A DNA stretch of 25,713 bases from Chloroflexota bacterium (GTDB taxonomy: Bacteria; Chloroflexota; Chloroflexia; QHBQ01; JADMIH01). Position 1 is the first letter of the stretch, and each line of letters begins with the position of its first letter. Where the stretch lies: positions 1 to 25,713 of the forward strand of contig JADMIH010000040.1 of assembly GCA_015478675.1 (NCBI GenBank). The letters run 5' to 3'. Positions 6,212 to 14,946 of the stretch are shown here, piece after piece. The position numbers were made by a program, and so were the translations under genes. Under the pieces are notes generated by a model. That model ran no database searches. It had not been told where the DNA came from and was given only the letters and a program-made list of their open reading frames with translations.

Positions 6212-7099
6212 CTATTTCTTGAGGAGCCGGGCGAGACGGCGAAGGAAGAGGAGCGCTACAACAGCAGCGGCGCCAAAGAGCGCCAGCCCCCGCTCGGTTG
6301 GTGGACGCTCCACGACAACGCCGCTGGGGGGCACGTAGCTGCGCATTCGCCACCAGAGGCGCAGCATTTCCAGGAAGGCGCGGAGCACTACCTTGATGCT
6401 CGCTCCCGATTGCTCGCCTTCGGTGCGGGCGTAATGGTTCACTCCTACCTCTACAAGACTGCGGCCCTGGGCTTTTGCCTTGGCGAGTATCTCGGTATTA
6501 ATGAGCGCGCCCGGCGACTCCAGGTTGATACCCTTCAACACATCGGAGTGCATAACCTTAAAGGCGCAGTCTACATCCCGCACGCGTATATCGAAGAGGA
6601 GCATCACCGCCAAGCCAAAGAGCCTGGCGTTGAGGAGCCGGTGCGCCGGGTCATTGCGCTTGATCCTGTAACCGGCGACGATGTCGTACTCAGCGACGAA
6701 AGGCGTCAGCCTGTGAATGTCGTTGATGTCGAACTGCCGGTCCGAGTCCATGAACATGATGTAATCAGCCTGGGCAGCGTTGAAGCCACTGGTGAGGGCC
6801 GCGCCGTAGCCGCGATTGACGGGGTGATTGACCACACGTACATGCGGGTTCTCGGCTGCCAGTTTATGCGCAATCTCCAGCGTGCGGTCCTTCGAGCCGT
6901 CGTTGACCACAACAATCTCGTAGTCGGAGAAAGCGGTCGGCAAAACCTCTGCTGCTTCTTCAACAACGGCGCGGATATTTGGCTCTTCATTATGCGCGGG
7001 CAAAACCAGCGAAATCTTCCCACGCACCTCCGGTTCGGAAGAGGGCTTGTTTATCAGAGTATCAGGTCGTTCCAGGGTCTGGGCCAAAAGTGCCTCCAT
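6212..7099 (-). CDS. Glycosyltransferase family 2, DPM1/DPG-synthase-like
   Basis: A 295-residue GT-A glycosyltransferase. The nucleotide-sugar site is visible as LVLPAHNEE (residues 31-39), VVNDGSKD (64-71) and the metal-binding DSD (118-120) within MFMDSDRQFD. The body resembles dolichyl/polyprenyl-phosphate sugar synthases, with a single hydrophobic segment near the C-terminus (about 272-288) and a basic tail that would anchor it in the cytoplasmic membrane. Its likely role is transfer of a sugar to a polyprenyl-phosphate carrier for envelope glycan or protein glycosylation; sugar identity is unknown. It is the first gene of the operon continuing through cupin, aminotransferase and nucleotidyltransferase. 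A candidate promoter lies at 7187-7215. Confidence 0.88.
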   Translation of the reverse strand: MEALLAQTLERPDTLINKPSSEPEVRGKISLVLPAHNEEPNIRAVVEEAAEVLPTAFSDYEIVVVNDGSKDRTLEIAHKLAAENPHVRVVNHPVNRGYGAALTSGFNAAQADYIMFMDSDRQFDINDIHRLTPFVAEYDIVAGYRIKRNDPAHRLLNARLFGLAVMLLFDIRVRDVDCAFKVMHSDVLKGINLESPGALINTEILAKAKAQGRSLVEVGVNHYARTEGEQSGASIKVVLRAFLEMLRLWWRMRSYVPPSGVVVERPPTERGLALFGAAAVVALLFLRRLARLLKK

Positions 7100-7186
7100 G
7101 CAAAGATCTAGATGGTGTGTCGGGCGCGAGTTGCGCCCAGGATAACAGCCCGGAAAGCGAGCTTACCTTCGTATCACGACAGGCCA

Positions 7187-7215
7187 GTTTAATAGATAGG
7201 CCAATCGAGCGTCAA
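7187..7215 (-). promoter_or_regulatory. Candidate promoter of the GT2 operon
   Basis: Minus-strand TTGACG (7210-7215), 17 bases, TTAAAC (7187-7192). The -35 is good and the -10 weak, about 90 bases upstream of the GT2 start and just after the yraN stop. Confidence 0.4.
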
Positions 7216-7236
7216 GTATAGTGCAGCCCTTAGCAG

Positions 7237-7695
7237 TTACGAGAGCATATCTTCGTCTATCGCGCTCTTCACCCAGTTGACGGAGCTTATATCGCCTTCC
7301 GACATGGCGATAGCTATGAGGTCGAGCCGCCATGGGGTAGTGTCGGGGTCGAGATCGTGAGCCGACATATATGCGTAGGCTGCCAGAGCCATGCTGGCCG
7401 CTTTACGCCTGGAGATCGACTCCTCAGCCAATCCCGCTCGCCCATGCCTGGTGCGCACCTCCACAAAGACCAGCACCGGCTCCGAAGATAAATCCAGCGG
7501 CCCGCCCAGCATGCCAGGGCACTCCGCGATGATATCTACTTCGCCCGGATTCGCGTGCCAGTTGCGCGTAATGACCCGGCATCCATGACGCGCAAGGTAG
7601 TTGGCTGCCACATCTTCGCCTATCATGCCCGTCCGGCTGCTCGCTCGTGCATGCTTCTTGCCCTCATCAGTGGGCACATTCGTCTCCCAAGACAC
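7237..7695 (-). CDS. yraN: YraN / UPF0102 family protein
   Basis: A protein of up to 152 residues with the UPF0102 signature: GMIGEDVAANYLARHGCRVITRN (in two blocks, residues 23-45), NPGEVDIIAE (49-58) and VFVEVRTRHG (77-85). The E/D-x-D-x-E-x-R/K pattern is that of a restriction-endonuclease-like fold, and the family is usually found beside rnhB, as here. Its role is unconfirmed; links to DNA repair or processing are proposed. The GTG at 7695 gives a 29-base overlap with rnhB; an ATG at 7626 is an alternative without overlap and closer to typical family length. Confidence 0.88.
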   Translation of the reverse strand: MSWETNVPTDEGKKHARASSRTGMIGEDVAANYLARHGCRVITRNWHANPGEVDIIAECPGMLGGPLDLSSEPVLVFVEVRTRHGRAGLAEESISRRKAASMALAAYAYMSAHDLDPDTTPWRLDLIAIAMSEGDISSVNWVKSAIDEDMLS

Positions 7696-8395
7696 TTATC
7701 GCCCTCTCAGTCAGAGGCTGGCCTGATATCAGCGCTTTGATCGGAGCAAAGGAACGGCGATGGATTGGCAGCAGACCTAATTCTCCGAGCGCGCTTGCAT
7801 GCAGCCGCGTACCGTAGCCCTTATGCCGCGCGAAGCCGTAGCCTGGATAGTATGCTTCCTGCTCCTCCATCATACGATCACGCGTTACCTTGGCGACAAT
7901 TGAAGCAGCAGCAATGGTCATGCAAGTGGCATCTCCCTTGATGATAGGGCGATGCGGAACGTGCATCGAAGGTAGTCTGAAGGCGTCAACCAGCAGGAAA
8001 TGGGGCTGCACCCCCATGTTATGTACGGCGCGTGACATGGCGAGCCTGTTCGCCGGACCAAGCCCAATCGCATCTATAAGCCCCGGCGACACAACGCCTA
8101 CACCCACAGCCAACGCTACAGATTTTATCACTTCCAGCAGCTTCTCCCGCGTTGCTGCGGAAAGCATCTTGCTGTCACGCAGGTAAGCAAGCTCAGGAGC
8201 CAGCACGTCGGAAGCAAGCAGGTCTGGGTGGGGCAGGATAACCGCGCCCGCCACAAGAGGACCCGCCCACGCGCCACGCCCTGCCTCGTCTACACCCGCA
8301 ATCAACGTGCAATTGCCTCGGTGTAGCTCAAGCTCATGGTCCCAGTTAGGCGCAATCTGCTGTGATTGGCGCATAGATGCAACACCGGCTGTCAT
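7667..8395 (-). CDS. rnhB: Ribonuclease HII
   Basis: A 242-residue RNase HII, which cuts the RNA strand of RNA-DNA hybrids and incises at single ribonucleotides in DNA. The catalytic carboxylates are visible: D36-E37 in AGVDEAGRGAWAGP, D137 in LLVDAFRLP and D155 in KGDATCMTIAAASIVAKV. The C-terminal RDRMMEEQEAYYPGYGF and HKGYGT blocks are typical of the family. It begins at ATG 8395 (a second ATG seven codons in is possible) and overlaps yraN, consistent with a translationally coupled rnhB-yraN pair. Confidence 0.95.
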   Translation of the reverse strand: MTAGVASMRQSQQIAPNWDHELELHRGNCTLIAGVDEAGRGAWAGPLVAGAVILPHPDLLASDVLAPELAYLRDSKMLSAATREKLLEVIKSVALAVGVGVVSPGLIDAIGLGPANRLAMSRAVHNMGVQPHFLLVDAFRLPSMHVPHRPIIKGDATCMTIAAASIVAKVTRDRMMEEQEAYYPGYGFARHKGYGTRLHASALGELGLLPIHRRSFAPIKALISGQPLTERAISVLGDECAH

Positions 8396-8698
8396 GAAGC
8401 TATTGTAGCAGATTCAAGAGGGGATTAGTTATTCACCACCCCACGTGCCCCACACATCGCCCAAAGCCCATCCCTATCCTTTGGTATTTTATTTCGTTAT
8501 AATACTCAGCATGGGCCATCTGCTTCGCGGATGATACCTGTGCGGCCCGTGGGGCGCTGGGGCCTGGTTCTTGAGGACTCTGAGAACTGGAGCAGATCGA
8601 GCCGATGTGGGACCGCACCTCTAGTAGTGGCAGTGAGCACAGGGCACAGGGTGCCATGTGTACTTCTCATTGCAGTTCACTGAAATTGAGGAGTCGCG
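8396..8698. other. Divergent intergenic region, rnhB / ECF sigma factor
   Basis: A consensus -10 box TATAAT lies on the plus strand at 8498-8503 in an A/T-rich patch, but no good -35 stands 16-18 bases before it. The open frame on the minus strand (8433-8657) has no family signature. No RNA gene was recognised. The roughly 195-base stretch between that -10 and the sigma-factor start could be a long 5' leader. Confidence 0.4.
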
Positions 8699-9274
8699 GT
8701 GGCGCAACCGGACGACGAGCGTTCATGGGTCGAAAAAGCACGCACAGGGGATGCCGAGGCGATAGGCGTACTCTATGAGCGCTATTTTGAACGCATATAT
8801 CGCTATGTCTATCTCAAGGTAAGCGACCCCGCAGAAGCCGAGGACATCACAGAGCAGGTGTTCCTGAAGGTAATAGAGGCTATCAGCGGCTTTCAGTGGC
8901 AGGGGTCGTCCTTCGCATCGTGGCTTTACCGGATAGCCCACAACCTGGTTGTGGATACTCTCCGCCAGCATTCCCGCCGGCCCCAGGTCCCTTTAGAGCC
9001 GCTGGGTGATGCGTTGCCCTCGGAGGGCAAAGATCCCCACTTCTACGCCGAGCAGAGCGATTTTCGAGACCATTTACGTGACGCGCTGACCGAGCTAACT
9101 GACCTGCAAGCTCAAGTGATCAACCTTAAGTTCGGAGCGGGCCTCAGCAACGCAGAAGTAGCAGATCTTTTGCAACGCTCGGAAGGCGCGGTGAAAGCAT
9201 TACAGTACAGCGCCTTGCAGAACCTGCACAAACTGATGATGTTGAGAGGATACACTTCTCAGAAGGACGCCTGA
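8699..9274 (+). CDS. ECF-type RNA polymerase sigma factor
   Basis: A 191-residue sigma-70-family ECF factor. Region 2 spans about residues 20-90, with LYERYFERIYRYVYLKVSD, AEAEDITEQVFLKV and SSFASWLYRIAHNLVVDTLR. Region 4 spans about 125-180, with ELTDLQAQVINLKF and the GLSNAEVADLLQRSEGAVKAL helix-turn-helix. There is no sigma 1 or 3 domain. The start is GTG, with a GAGGAG-like ribosome site eight bases before it. The next gene on the same strand encodes a membrane-anchored DUF5667-type protein, the arrangement commonly seen for an ECF factor and its cognate (anti-)sigma partner. Confidence 0.92.
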   Translation: MAQPDDERSWVEKARTGDAEAIGVLYERYFERIYRYVYLKVSDPAEAEDITEQVFLKVIEAISGFQWQGSSFASWLYRIAHNLVVDTLRQHSRRPQVPLEPLGDALPSEGKDPHFYAEQSDFRDHLRDALTELTDLQAQVINLKFGAGLSNAEVADLLQRSEGAVKALQYSALQNLHKLMMLRGYTSQKDA

Positions 9275-9332
9275 AGTAGACGCCTATTGCGTACGTAAGA
9301 GATAAGGCCATGCTGCCCATAACCTTATGCCC

Positions 9333-9360
9333 TGAGCATTACGCAGTGAGCATTACGCAG
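9333..9360 (+). repeat. Two tandem copies of a 14-bp unit
   Basis: TGAGCATTACGCAG occurs twice in direct succession (9333-9346, 9347-9360) in the 121-base gap between the sigma-factor gene and its partner gene. It could be a duplicated regulatory site or a chance slippage event. Confidence 0.6.
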
Positions 9361-9395
9361 TTGTGGATAATAGAGGAAATTAGGTAGAGTTAATA

Positions 9396-11369
9396 GTGGC
9401 AAGAGTAACAATACAAGAAGCACTTGATTACTGTCTGGCTAACCCGGAGGGCCTCAGCGCGGAAGAATTGCTGAAGAGGTTCCCCGAGTACCGTGACGAG
9501 CTTCAGCCGCTGCTTGCCATCAGCGCTGACCTTGCGAGTATCACACCCCCGCCCGTCCCTGATGACCGGCGCGCCTTGATGAAGCAGCGGCTCATGCGGG
9601 CCGCCTCAGCGAGGCAGGTTACAGCGTCTGTGCCTGTTACTCCCCTTCGCTCACGATCTGCAAAAGCAGGGCAGGTGCCAACACCCTGGCTCGTCGCCTG
9701 GCTGCGCCGCCCGGCTTTTGCTCTTGCTGCGGTTGTGATATTGCTTCTCGGCTCCGTCTGGTCGGCCTCTGCCAACTCTCTGCCCGACAGCCCGTTCTAC
9801 AGCGCCAAGCTCACCTCAGAAAATCTGCTGCTCAACTTCGTAAGTAGTGCGGCTGACAAGGTGCGACGGCACATGGACCTTGCTAATGTTCGCCTCTCAG
9901 ACCTGCAAACGATGCAGAACCGGAACAAACTGGCCGAAGCTGGCCCCGCATTCACCAACTACAGCTACCACTTGAGCAATGGTGTCGCCATCTGGAACAG
10001 CACAACGGGCGATACACGCACGGAGCTCGCCAGGATACTCTATATATCAAGTGTCGCGGGCCAGTACACTTTTAGCGCTCTCAGAAGCACTCTCTCCAAC
10101 TCCTCTACCCAGCTACAGGACGATTACAACCAGACCGCAAGAGCGCTGAACGACCTCAACACAAATACTGCACAGGTGCTCGAAGCCGCCCGCGTAGACC
10201 CTGCTACGCTTTTGCAGTCGGGCGCACCTGAAGTTGCCGATGTGGCCGGCCGCGCCCGCATAGACGCACGAAATCTACTTACCCCTGTACCGGCAGTTGA
10301 GCTTTTCGCGCCCAACCAGAGCGGCACCACGACTGCTGTCGCAAGGGAAAGTGTTACCTCTACAGTTCAGGCAACACCCGAACAGACCTCCAGTGTGCTT
10401 GCGGCTACTTCATCAGTTGTGGCCTCTACAGTGCTACCAGGAACACCGACAGCCCCCACAAGCGTGACGCCAGCCGCAACAAACAGCCCAGCCGCTACTT
10501 CCACCTTGCCCGGGGTGAACGCCACCGCTACGCCTGCCTCCGGCAAGCCTACTCCGCAGGCAAGCCCTTCTCGCAGAGCCACCCCCGGAGCCACGCCGCC
10601 ACGCCCCGGCGCTACAAGCACACGACCTGCCGCGCCAAGCGCCACTGCGCGGCCACCCTCACGTACACCTACGGTCTATCTCGTGCCCACAAATACGCCC
10701 CTACCAGCGAGCACAAGCATTCCGACAGCTACGCCCGCGTCCACGTCCACGTCCACGTCCACACTCATCACGGCAACTGTGTCGAGCGCAAGTAGCTGTG
10801 GTCTCACTGTACAGAGCGTGCTGACCTCTTGCAATGCTCAAGGCTGTTTGAACTGGATTGCCATTGTGGAAAATACCGGCTTCGACCGCATCAAAGCGAC
10901 ATGGATAGCCGAATTGCAGATTAAAAGCGGGAGTGGCAACTTCCACGCGGTGGCTTCCGATCAGAAGAAAGTGAACGTCGCACTGGGCGCTAACAGTATA
11001 TCAGGCAATTTTTGCGTTACTCTCCCCGCCGACACCACCAGCGTCAGGGTCAAGCTTACTATTACTGCCGACGACAACTCTTGCTCTGTAGCTGCTACTT
11101 CGAGCGCAACTGCGCCATGTCTGGCGGCAACACCCACGCCTGTGCCTCGCCCCACGCGCGAGCCTACGCAACAGCCCACTCTCCCGCCCAACGCAACAGA
11201 TGAACCCCGGCCAACCCGCGCGCCGCGTGCCACCCCTGAACCACGCAGAACGCAAGGCCCCGAAGAAACACGAGAACCTGACGAGAATCCTGATCCCTCT
11301 CCCCGCGAAACCAGGCAACCCAGACCGACCAGCGAGCCTCAGCCTTTTTCTGCGCCAACAGGCTTGTAG
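9396..11369 (+). CDS. DUF5667-type membrane protein with Pro/Thr-rich stalks, putative sigma-factor partner
   Basis: A 657-residue, mosaic envelope protein. Residues 1-75 are a cytoplasmic helical domain (EALDYCLANPEGLSAEELL, FPEYRDELQPLL) of the kind that precedes DUF5667 and may bind the sigma factor. A single membrane segment spans about 106-125. Residues 127-290 match the DUF5667 region (LPDSPFYSAKLTSENLLL, VRRHMDLANVRLSDLQTM). Next comes a long Thr/Ala/Pro/Ser stalk (about 310-465), a cysteine-containing beta domain (about 466-570, starting CGLTVQSVLTSC) and a Pro/Arg/Glu-rich tail to the end. The outside part could span the wall and be heavily O-glycosylated; that is inference. The start is a GTG 121 bases downstream of the sigma gene. 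The role as an anti-sigma factor is inferred from context. Confidence 0.75.
   Translation: MARVTIQEALDYCLANPEGLSAEELLKRFPEYRDELQPLLAISADLASITPPPVPDDRRALMKQRLMRAASARQVTASVPVTPLRSRSAKAGQVPTPWLVAWLRRPAFALAAVVILLLGSVWSASANSLPDSPFYSAKLTSENLLLNFVSSAADKVRRHMDLANVRLSDLQTMQNRNKLAEAGPAFTNYSYHLSNGVAIWNSTTGDTRTELARILYISSVAGQYTFSALRSTLSNSSTQLQDDYNQTARALNDLNTNTAQVLEAARVDPATLLQSGAPEVADVAGRARIDARNLLTPVPAVELFAPNQSGTTTAVARESVTSTVQATPEQTSSVLAATSSVVASTVLPGTPTAPTSVTPAATNSPAATSTLPGVNATATPASGKPTPQASPSRRATPGATPPRPGATSTRPAAPSATARPPSRTPTVYLVPTNTPLPASTSIPTATPASTSTSTSTLITATVSSASSCGLTVQSVLTSCNAQGCLNWIAIVENTGFDRIKATWIAELQIKSGSGNFHAVASDQKKVNVALGANSISGNFCVTLPADTTSVRVKLTITADDNSCSVAATSSATAPCLAATPTPVPRPTREPTQQPTLPPNATDEPRPTRAPRATPEPRRTQGPEETREPDENPDPSPRETRQPRPTSEPQPFSAPTGL
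10739..10762 (+). repeat. Hexamer tandem repeat (GTCCAC)x4 inside the stalk
   Basis: Four perfect copies of GTCCAC encode an alternating Ser-Thr run. Six-base units keep the frame, so copy-number change would only alter stalk length. Confidence 0.8.
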
Positions 11370-11426
11370 CCCCCGTTGCCTGGCGCTTCTTTTCACGTAC
11401 GTTCTATCGAAAGGGAACTCTTCCTC

Positions 11427-13046
11427 TCAACGCCGCTTGAGGGCGCTTCTAAGTCCGGCTTTTTCAATCTGGGTGAAGGGCTGCATTGCCAGGAGCACGA
11501 CTGCGTACACTACCAGAAGCATAAGGCCCGCGCCCATATAGAGCGCGAAGTCGCCCCACCCGCTATTCCACTTCTCCGTGATGGGCCAGAGGAACCAGCC
11601 CACCAACCCGGTGGCAGCGCCTGCGAACAGAGGCTTTGCCGCCAGTGCAGGCACAGCTACTCTGCCCAGTTCTCCGGTGGTCCAGAAGAGGAAAGGCCCA
11701 AGCAGCACAAGCTCGCTCAGGATAGTGGTGGCCGCCGCGCCGTAGATGCCGAAGGGCGGCACCAGTAGCAAGTTGGCAATCACATTGAAGGCCACCGTAG
11801 CCGCGAAGGGTCCTGTGATCAGCCGCTGGCGGTCCAGGGCTATAAGGACATATTGCGTTACACCGTTGATGAAGCTAAAAGGCAAGAAAAAGATAAGTAT
11901 ACGCAAGGCCCCTGTTGAGTAAGGCACATATGCCTGCCCCGCCATGACCCATATGAGCAAGGCGGCGTACCAGACGGTCAGCGCGATAATGGGCACAGCG
12001 ATAATCAGCATCACCTTCAGGGTGAAAGCGTACTCATAAGCGAGGCGTGGCCTATCAGTGGCGGCATGGCGCGCCATGCGTGGAAAGAGCGCCAGCGTCA
12101 CCGCAGGAGTAATAAGTAGCACAAAGTTGAGGAAGCTATAGGCTGCCTGGTAACGCGAAACGTCTACATCGCCCTTGTCAGCCCGCAAAATGAAGATGTC
12201 AACCCTGAAGAATAAAGTAACCAGCAGGGCGTTCAGCATCAGAGGCCAACCTATTTTCAGGAGCGATGAGGCGGCATTTCGACTTATCCTCAGCGCAGCC
12301 AGCCCCGGCAGGCTCATCTCCGGGAAGTCGCGCTGCAAAATATATCCAAAAGCAAGGGCAGTTACTACAGTCGAAGCAAAGGCGGCAAGCGCCAGGCCCA
12401 CTATGCCCCAGCCCAGCAAGATAGCGCCCACACCGAGAGCTACATTCAGCGCCGATGTAGCCACTCCAATGCCTGCGGACAGCGACATCCTCTCGCGGGC
12501 ATAAAGCAGAGCCGTAACCGATCCTGAGAAGGCTCCCGGCAGCAAGCCCAGCGATAAGACGATCGTGACCCAAACCCCATCGGCGCTTATCTGCGATATA
12601 GCCAGGTAAAGCGCTATGAACAGCGCCACAGGTACAAAGAGCGCGAGGCTGATCATAGCGCGCAGAGCCAGCGTTTGCCGGAAGATATCGGCCATCTGTG
12701 CGCTGGCGGTTGGCCCACCAACCGCTTTAGACGCTTCTCTTGTGAGCAGCGTGCCTAATCCCCATTCAGAGATTGTACCGGTGATGCTAAAAAGAAGGGC
12801 AGCGGTGAAGTAATTGCCCAGAGGCGCACCGCCAATCCAGTGGTACTGCACGATGGCGTATCCCAGCATCAGCACCTTGGTGGCAATCTGCGCCGCGAAA
12901 GGGTAGAGAGTGTTTATTGCTACGCGGCGCGCCGTGGAAGTTGCATATACCGTAGAGTTTGCAGATGCTATAGGGCCAACCTCAAGCGCAGCTTCCGGCG
13001 CGGGTAGTGGCTCTAAGCTCGCGCTCTGGCTTTCTTGCTCTAACAT
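11427..13046 (-). CDS. Polysaccharide flippase (Wzx/MATE-like, MOP superfamily)
   Basis: A 539-residue polytopic membrane protein. After a soluble N-terminal tail of about 45 residues come 12-14 hydrophobic segments spaced as in oligosaccharide flippases, including the family-typical opening NTLYPFAAQIATKVLMLGYA and the GLGTLLTREASK loop. It would move lipid-linked oligosaccharide across the cytoplasmic membrane for export or polymerisation. It is the last gene of a minus-strand cluster with a GT4 glycosyltransferase and an unknown tail-anchored protein (22-base gap to the latter). It ends convergently, 57 bases from the end of the DUF5667-type gene, with no clear terminator hairpin in between. 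The lipid-linked substrate is unknown. Confidence 0.88.
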   Translation of the reverse strand: MLEQESQSASLEPLPAPEAALEVGPIASANSTVYATSTARRVAINTLYPFAAQIATKVLMLGYAIVQYHWIGGAPLGNYFTAALLFSITGTISEWGLGTLLTREASKAVGGPTASAQMADIFRQTLALRAMISLALFVPVALFIALYLAISQISADGVWVTIVLSLGLLPGAFSGSVTALLYARERMSLSAGIGVATSALNVALGVGAILLGWGIVGLALAAFASTVVTALAFGYILQRDFPEMSLPGLAALRISRNAASSLLKIGWPLMLNALLVTLFFRVDIFILRADKGDVDVSRYQAAYSFLNFVLLITPAVTLALFPRMARHAATDRPRLAYEYAFTLKVMLIIAVPIIALTVWYAALLIWVMAGQAYVPYSTGALRILIFFLPFSFINGVTQYVLIALDRQRLITGPFAATVAFNVIANLLLVPPFGIYGAAATTILSELVLLGPFLFWTTGELGRVAVPALAAKPLFAGAATGLVGWFLWPITEKWNSGWGDFALYMGAGLMLLVVYAVVLLAMQPFTQIEKAGLRSALKRR

Positions 13047-13068
13047 GGTTGGCCTGCGCCGGAAGCCA

Positions 13069-13584
13069 TTATCCGTTCCACTTCAGGGCGATTATGAGGA
13101 GCACTGTAAGGGCCATCATGAGGATCGCCGCCATTCCCGCGCAGCCGATGATGATTACGCTCGTCTGGCCCTTCGCTGCCTTTGCCTTGCGTGTGTGCCA
13201 GTATTGATCCTGTGCCTGCACGATGGCATCATACCGCCCAAGCAGAGCGCGCTCCGCCATGAGCCTCCTCATCGAGCCGCGATGCTCCTTTTCGTATGCG
13301 CGCAGCTCAGGCAGTGTATGTACCACCGCCGAAAGGTTAGGCGTGTAAGGAGGCATCTTGCCCCACAGGTCGTATGCGTCCGATCCCAGACTCTCCGGTC
13401 CTGTAGCCTCCACATTTGTGTATCTGCGAACCCGTTCCGGGTCCTGGCTTGATAGGAGGAAAAGCACAGTAAGGTCCCACCGCTCTCGCGAGGGCGGAGC
13501 AGGATTCTTGTCGAGAGACAGTTCGGCCCAACGCTTGTACAGCCTATCAAAAGGGTCAGTGCCGGGCTCTGGGCCTGCCATCAT
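13069..13584 (-). CDS. Unknown tail-anchored membrane protein
   Basis: A 171-residue protein I do not recognise. Residues 1-140 are soluble, polar and Arg/Glu-rich; a single hydrophobic segment (about 144-166, rich in Ile, Leu, Met and Ala) ends in KWNG, so the protein is probably anchored by its C-terminus with the bulk in the cytoplasm. The start overlaps the GT4 stop by four bases (ATGA) and has a GAGGTGGGG ribosome site; the flippase follows after 22 bases. Tight coupling between a glycosyltransferase and a flippase suggests a structural or regulatory role in the same glycan pathway. Confidence 0.7.
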   Translation of the reverse strand: MMAGPEPGTDPFDRLYKRWAELSLDKNPAPPSRERWDLTVLFLLSSQDPERVRRYTNVEATGPESLGSDAYDLWGKMPPYTPNLSAVVHTLPELRAYEKEHRGSMRRLMAERALLGRYDAIVQAQDQYWHTRKAKAAKGQTSVIIIGCAGMAAILMMALTVLLIIALKWNG

Positions 13585-14747
13585 GACCCCACCTCTTCAT
13601 ATACGCCAAGCACGATGCGCGCTGCCGCCCCCCAGGTGAATCGCTCTACCTGCGGTGGCCCACAAGCAGATAGCCTGGCTCTCAATTGGTTATCGGTGAG
13701 TAATTCCGCCAGCCCACAGGCTATCTCCTCCACCGAGCGAGCATCTACAGAAAGGGCGCATTCGCCCGTCACTTCCCGCAGCGCGCCATCATTCGACACG
13801 AGCGCAGGCACCCCGCAGGCGAGGCTCTCCGCCGCAGGCATTCCAAAGCCCTCATAGAGGCTAGGATAGGCAAAAACCGCAGCCGAGTTATACAGGAGAG
13901 GCAACTCTTCATCATGCACATGATCCACGAAGGCCACTTTGCCCCGACCCTGGTTTACCCGATGGGCAGCTTCTAATACCGGCTCGAAAAGCCAGCCTTT
14001 GCGTCCCGCCAGCACAAGCGCCACTTCACCAATACCAGCGTTGTTATTGACTAGCATTCCATACGCCTCTATCAGCCTTTTGAGGTTTTTACGCGGCTCC
14101 AGCGTGCCTACGTGCAGGATGAACCGCTGCGGCAACCCCAGTTTGCGCTTTAGCTCTTCTTTTGCCAGGTCGTTCTGTACAGGTCGAAACCTCTTCTCGA
14201 CGCCATTATACGCCACAGTTATCTTAGAGGCGGGCACGCCCAAAAGCTCCATAAGATCGCGCTTCGTTTGCTCCGATACAGCGATTACGTGATCTGCCCG
14301 TCGCACGGCAGCAGGCACTGTCTTGCAGAGGAAGGCAGCCAGCTTAGGCTCGGCGCACTCAGGCACAACAAGAAAAGAGAGGTCATGCACCGTAATAATA
14401 TCCGCGCCTGTCTGGTGGGGCGGCGAAACAAAATCGGGCGAGTGTACTAAATCACATCGCCCTGTAAAGAGTTCCAGGGGCAGCGGCAGCCTGAGCCTCT
14501 GCCAGATGGCAAACATCTGCCGCACAGATAGAGGTAGGGGCACAGGTTTGAAGTTGCGGTGCGACCTGAAGAGCGCCCTCGCCTGGGCAGTTTCGGGAGT
14601 AGGCCTGGGCAACCCGCGCGCCGCATAAAAGAGAGAGTAATAGTTTCTCTCATCAATCTGCGCCAGCGCCGCTGCCAGAGACCGTGTATAGCGCGCTACT
14701 CCAGCCCCAGGGTAAATGCCCGTTGTGTAGTCAATCGCGATCTTCAT
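13581..14747 (-). CDS. Glycosyltransferase family 4 (GT-B fold)
   Basis: A 388-residue GT-B glycosyltransferase. The N-terminal acceptor domain opens MKIAIDYTTGIYPGAGVARY with the glycine-rich loop. The C-terminal donor domain has FILHVGTLEPRKNLKRLIEAY and the E-x7-E motif in YEGFGMPAAESLACG, typical of retaining GT4 mannosyl-, glucosyl- or related transferases (similar to MtfB-type enzymes). I start at ATG 14747, because the 32 extra upstream codons are low-complexity and the family begins at this methionine. It probably adds a sugar during assembly of the glycan that the downstream flippase exports. The sugar and linkage cannot be read. Confidence 0.9.
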   Translation of the reverse strand: MKIAIDYTTGIYPGAGVARYTRSLAAALAQIDERNYYSLFYAARGLPRPTPETAQARALFRSHRNFKPVPLPLSVRQMFAIWQRLRLPLPLELFTGRCDLVHSPDFVSPPHQTGADIITVHDLSFLVVPECAEPKLAAFLCKTVPAAVRRADHVIAVSEQTKRDLMELLGVPASKITVAYNGVEKRFRPVQNDLAKEELKRKLGLPQRFILHVGTLEPRKNLKRLIEAYGMLVNNNAGIGEVALVLAGRKGWLFEPVLEAAHRVNQGRGKVAFVDHVHDEELPLLYNSAAVFAYPSLYEGFGMPAAESLACGVPALVSNDGALREVTGECALSVDARSVEEIACGLAELLTDNQLRARLSACGPPQVERFTWGAAARIVLGVYEEVGS

Positions 14748-14946
14748 AATGTAGCGTGAAAGATTGATATTCGATACGAGATCAGATAGCTGACGACGGA
14801 ACCACCGGCACCACAAAGAGCGCGTATGAACGCAAGGTGTCAAGGGATTTACGGCGCATTAGCATAGGTGATCAGGCTTTACCAGAGCAGGGATCATTGT
14901 ACATACGATGAGTTCAACTTGTCACCAAAGGCGTTACCCCTGATTT

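Noticed and set aside
6105..6353. Longer 82-codon version of the short ORF upstream of the cupin
   Set aside because: Its 5' part is antisense-frame shadow of the GT2 C-terminus; only the ATG at 6179 has a strong ribosome site.
8433..8657. Minus-strand ORF between rnhB and the sigma factor
   Set aside because: No ribosome site or recognizable domain; it covers the likely sigma-factor promoter and leader.
9396..11369. CRISPR or repeat array in the repetitive stalk region
   Set aside because: The repeats are short, in-frame codon patterns encoding Thr/Pro/Ser, without spacers of constant length. No CRISPR array was seen anywhere in the window.
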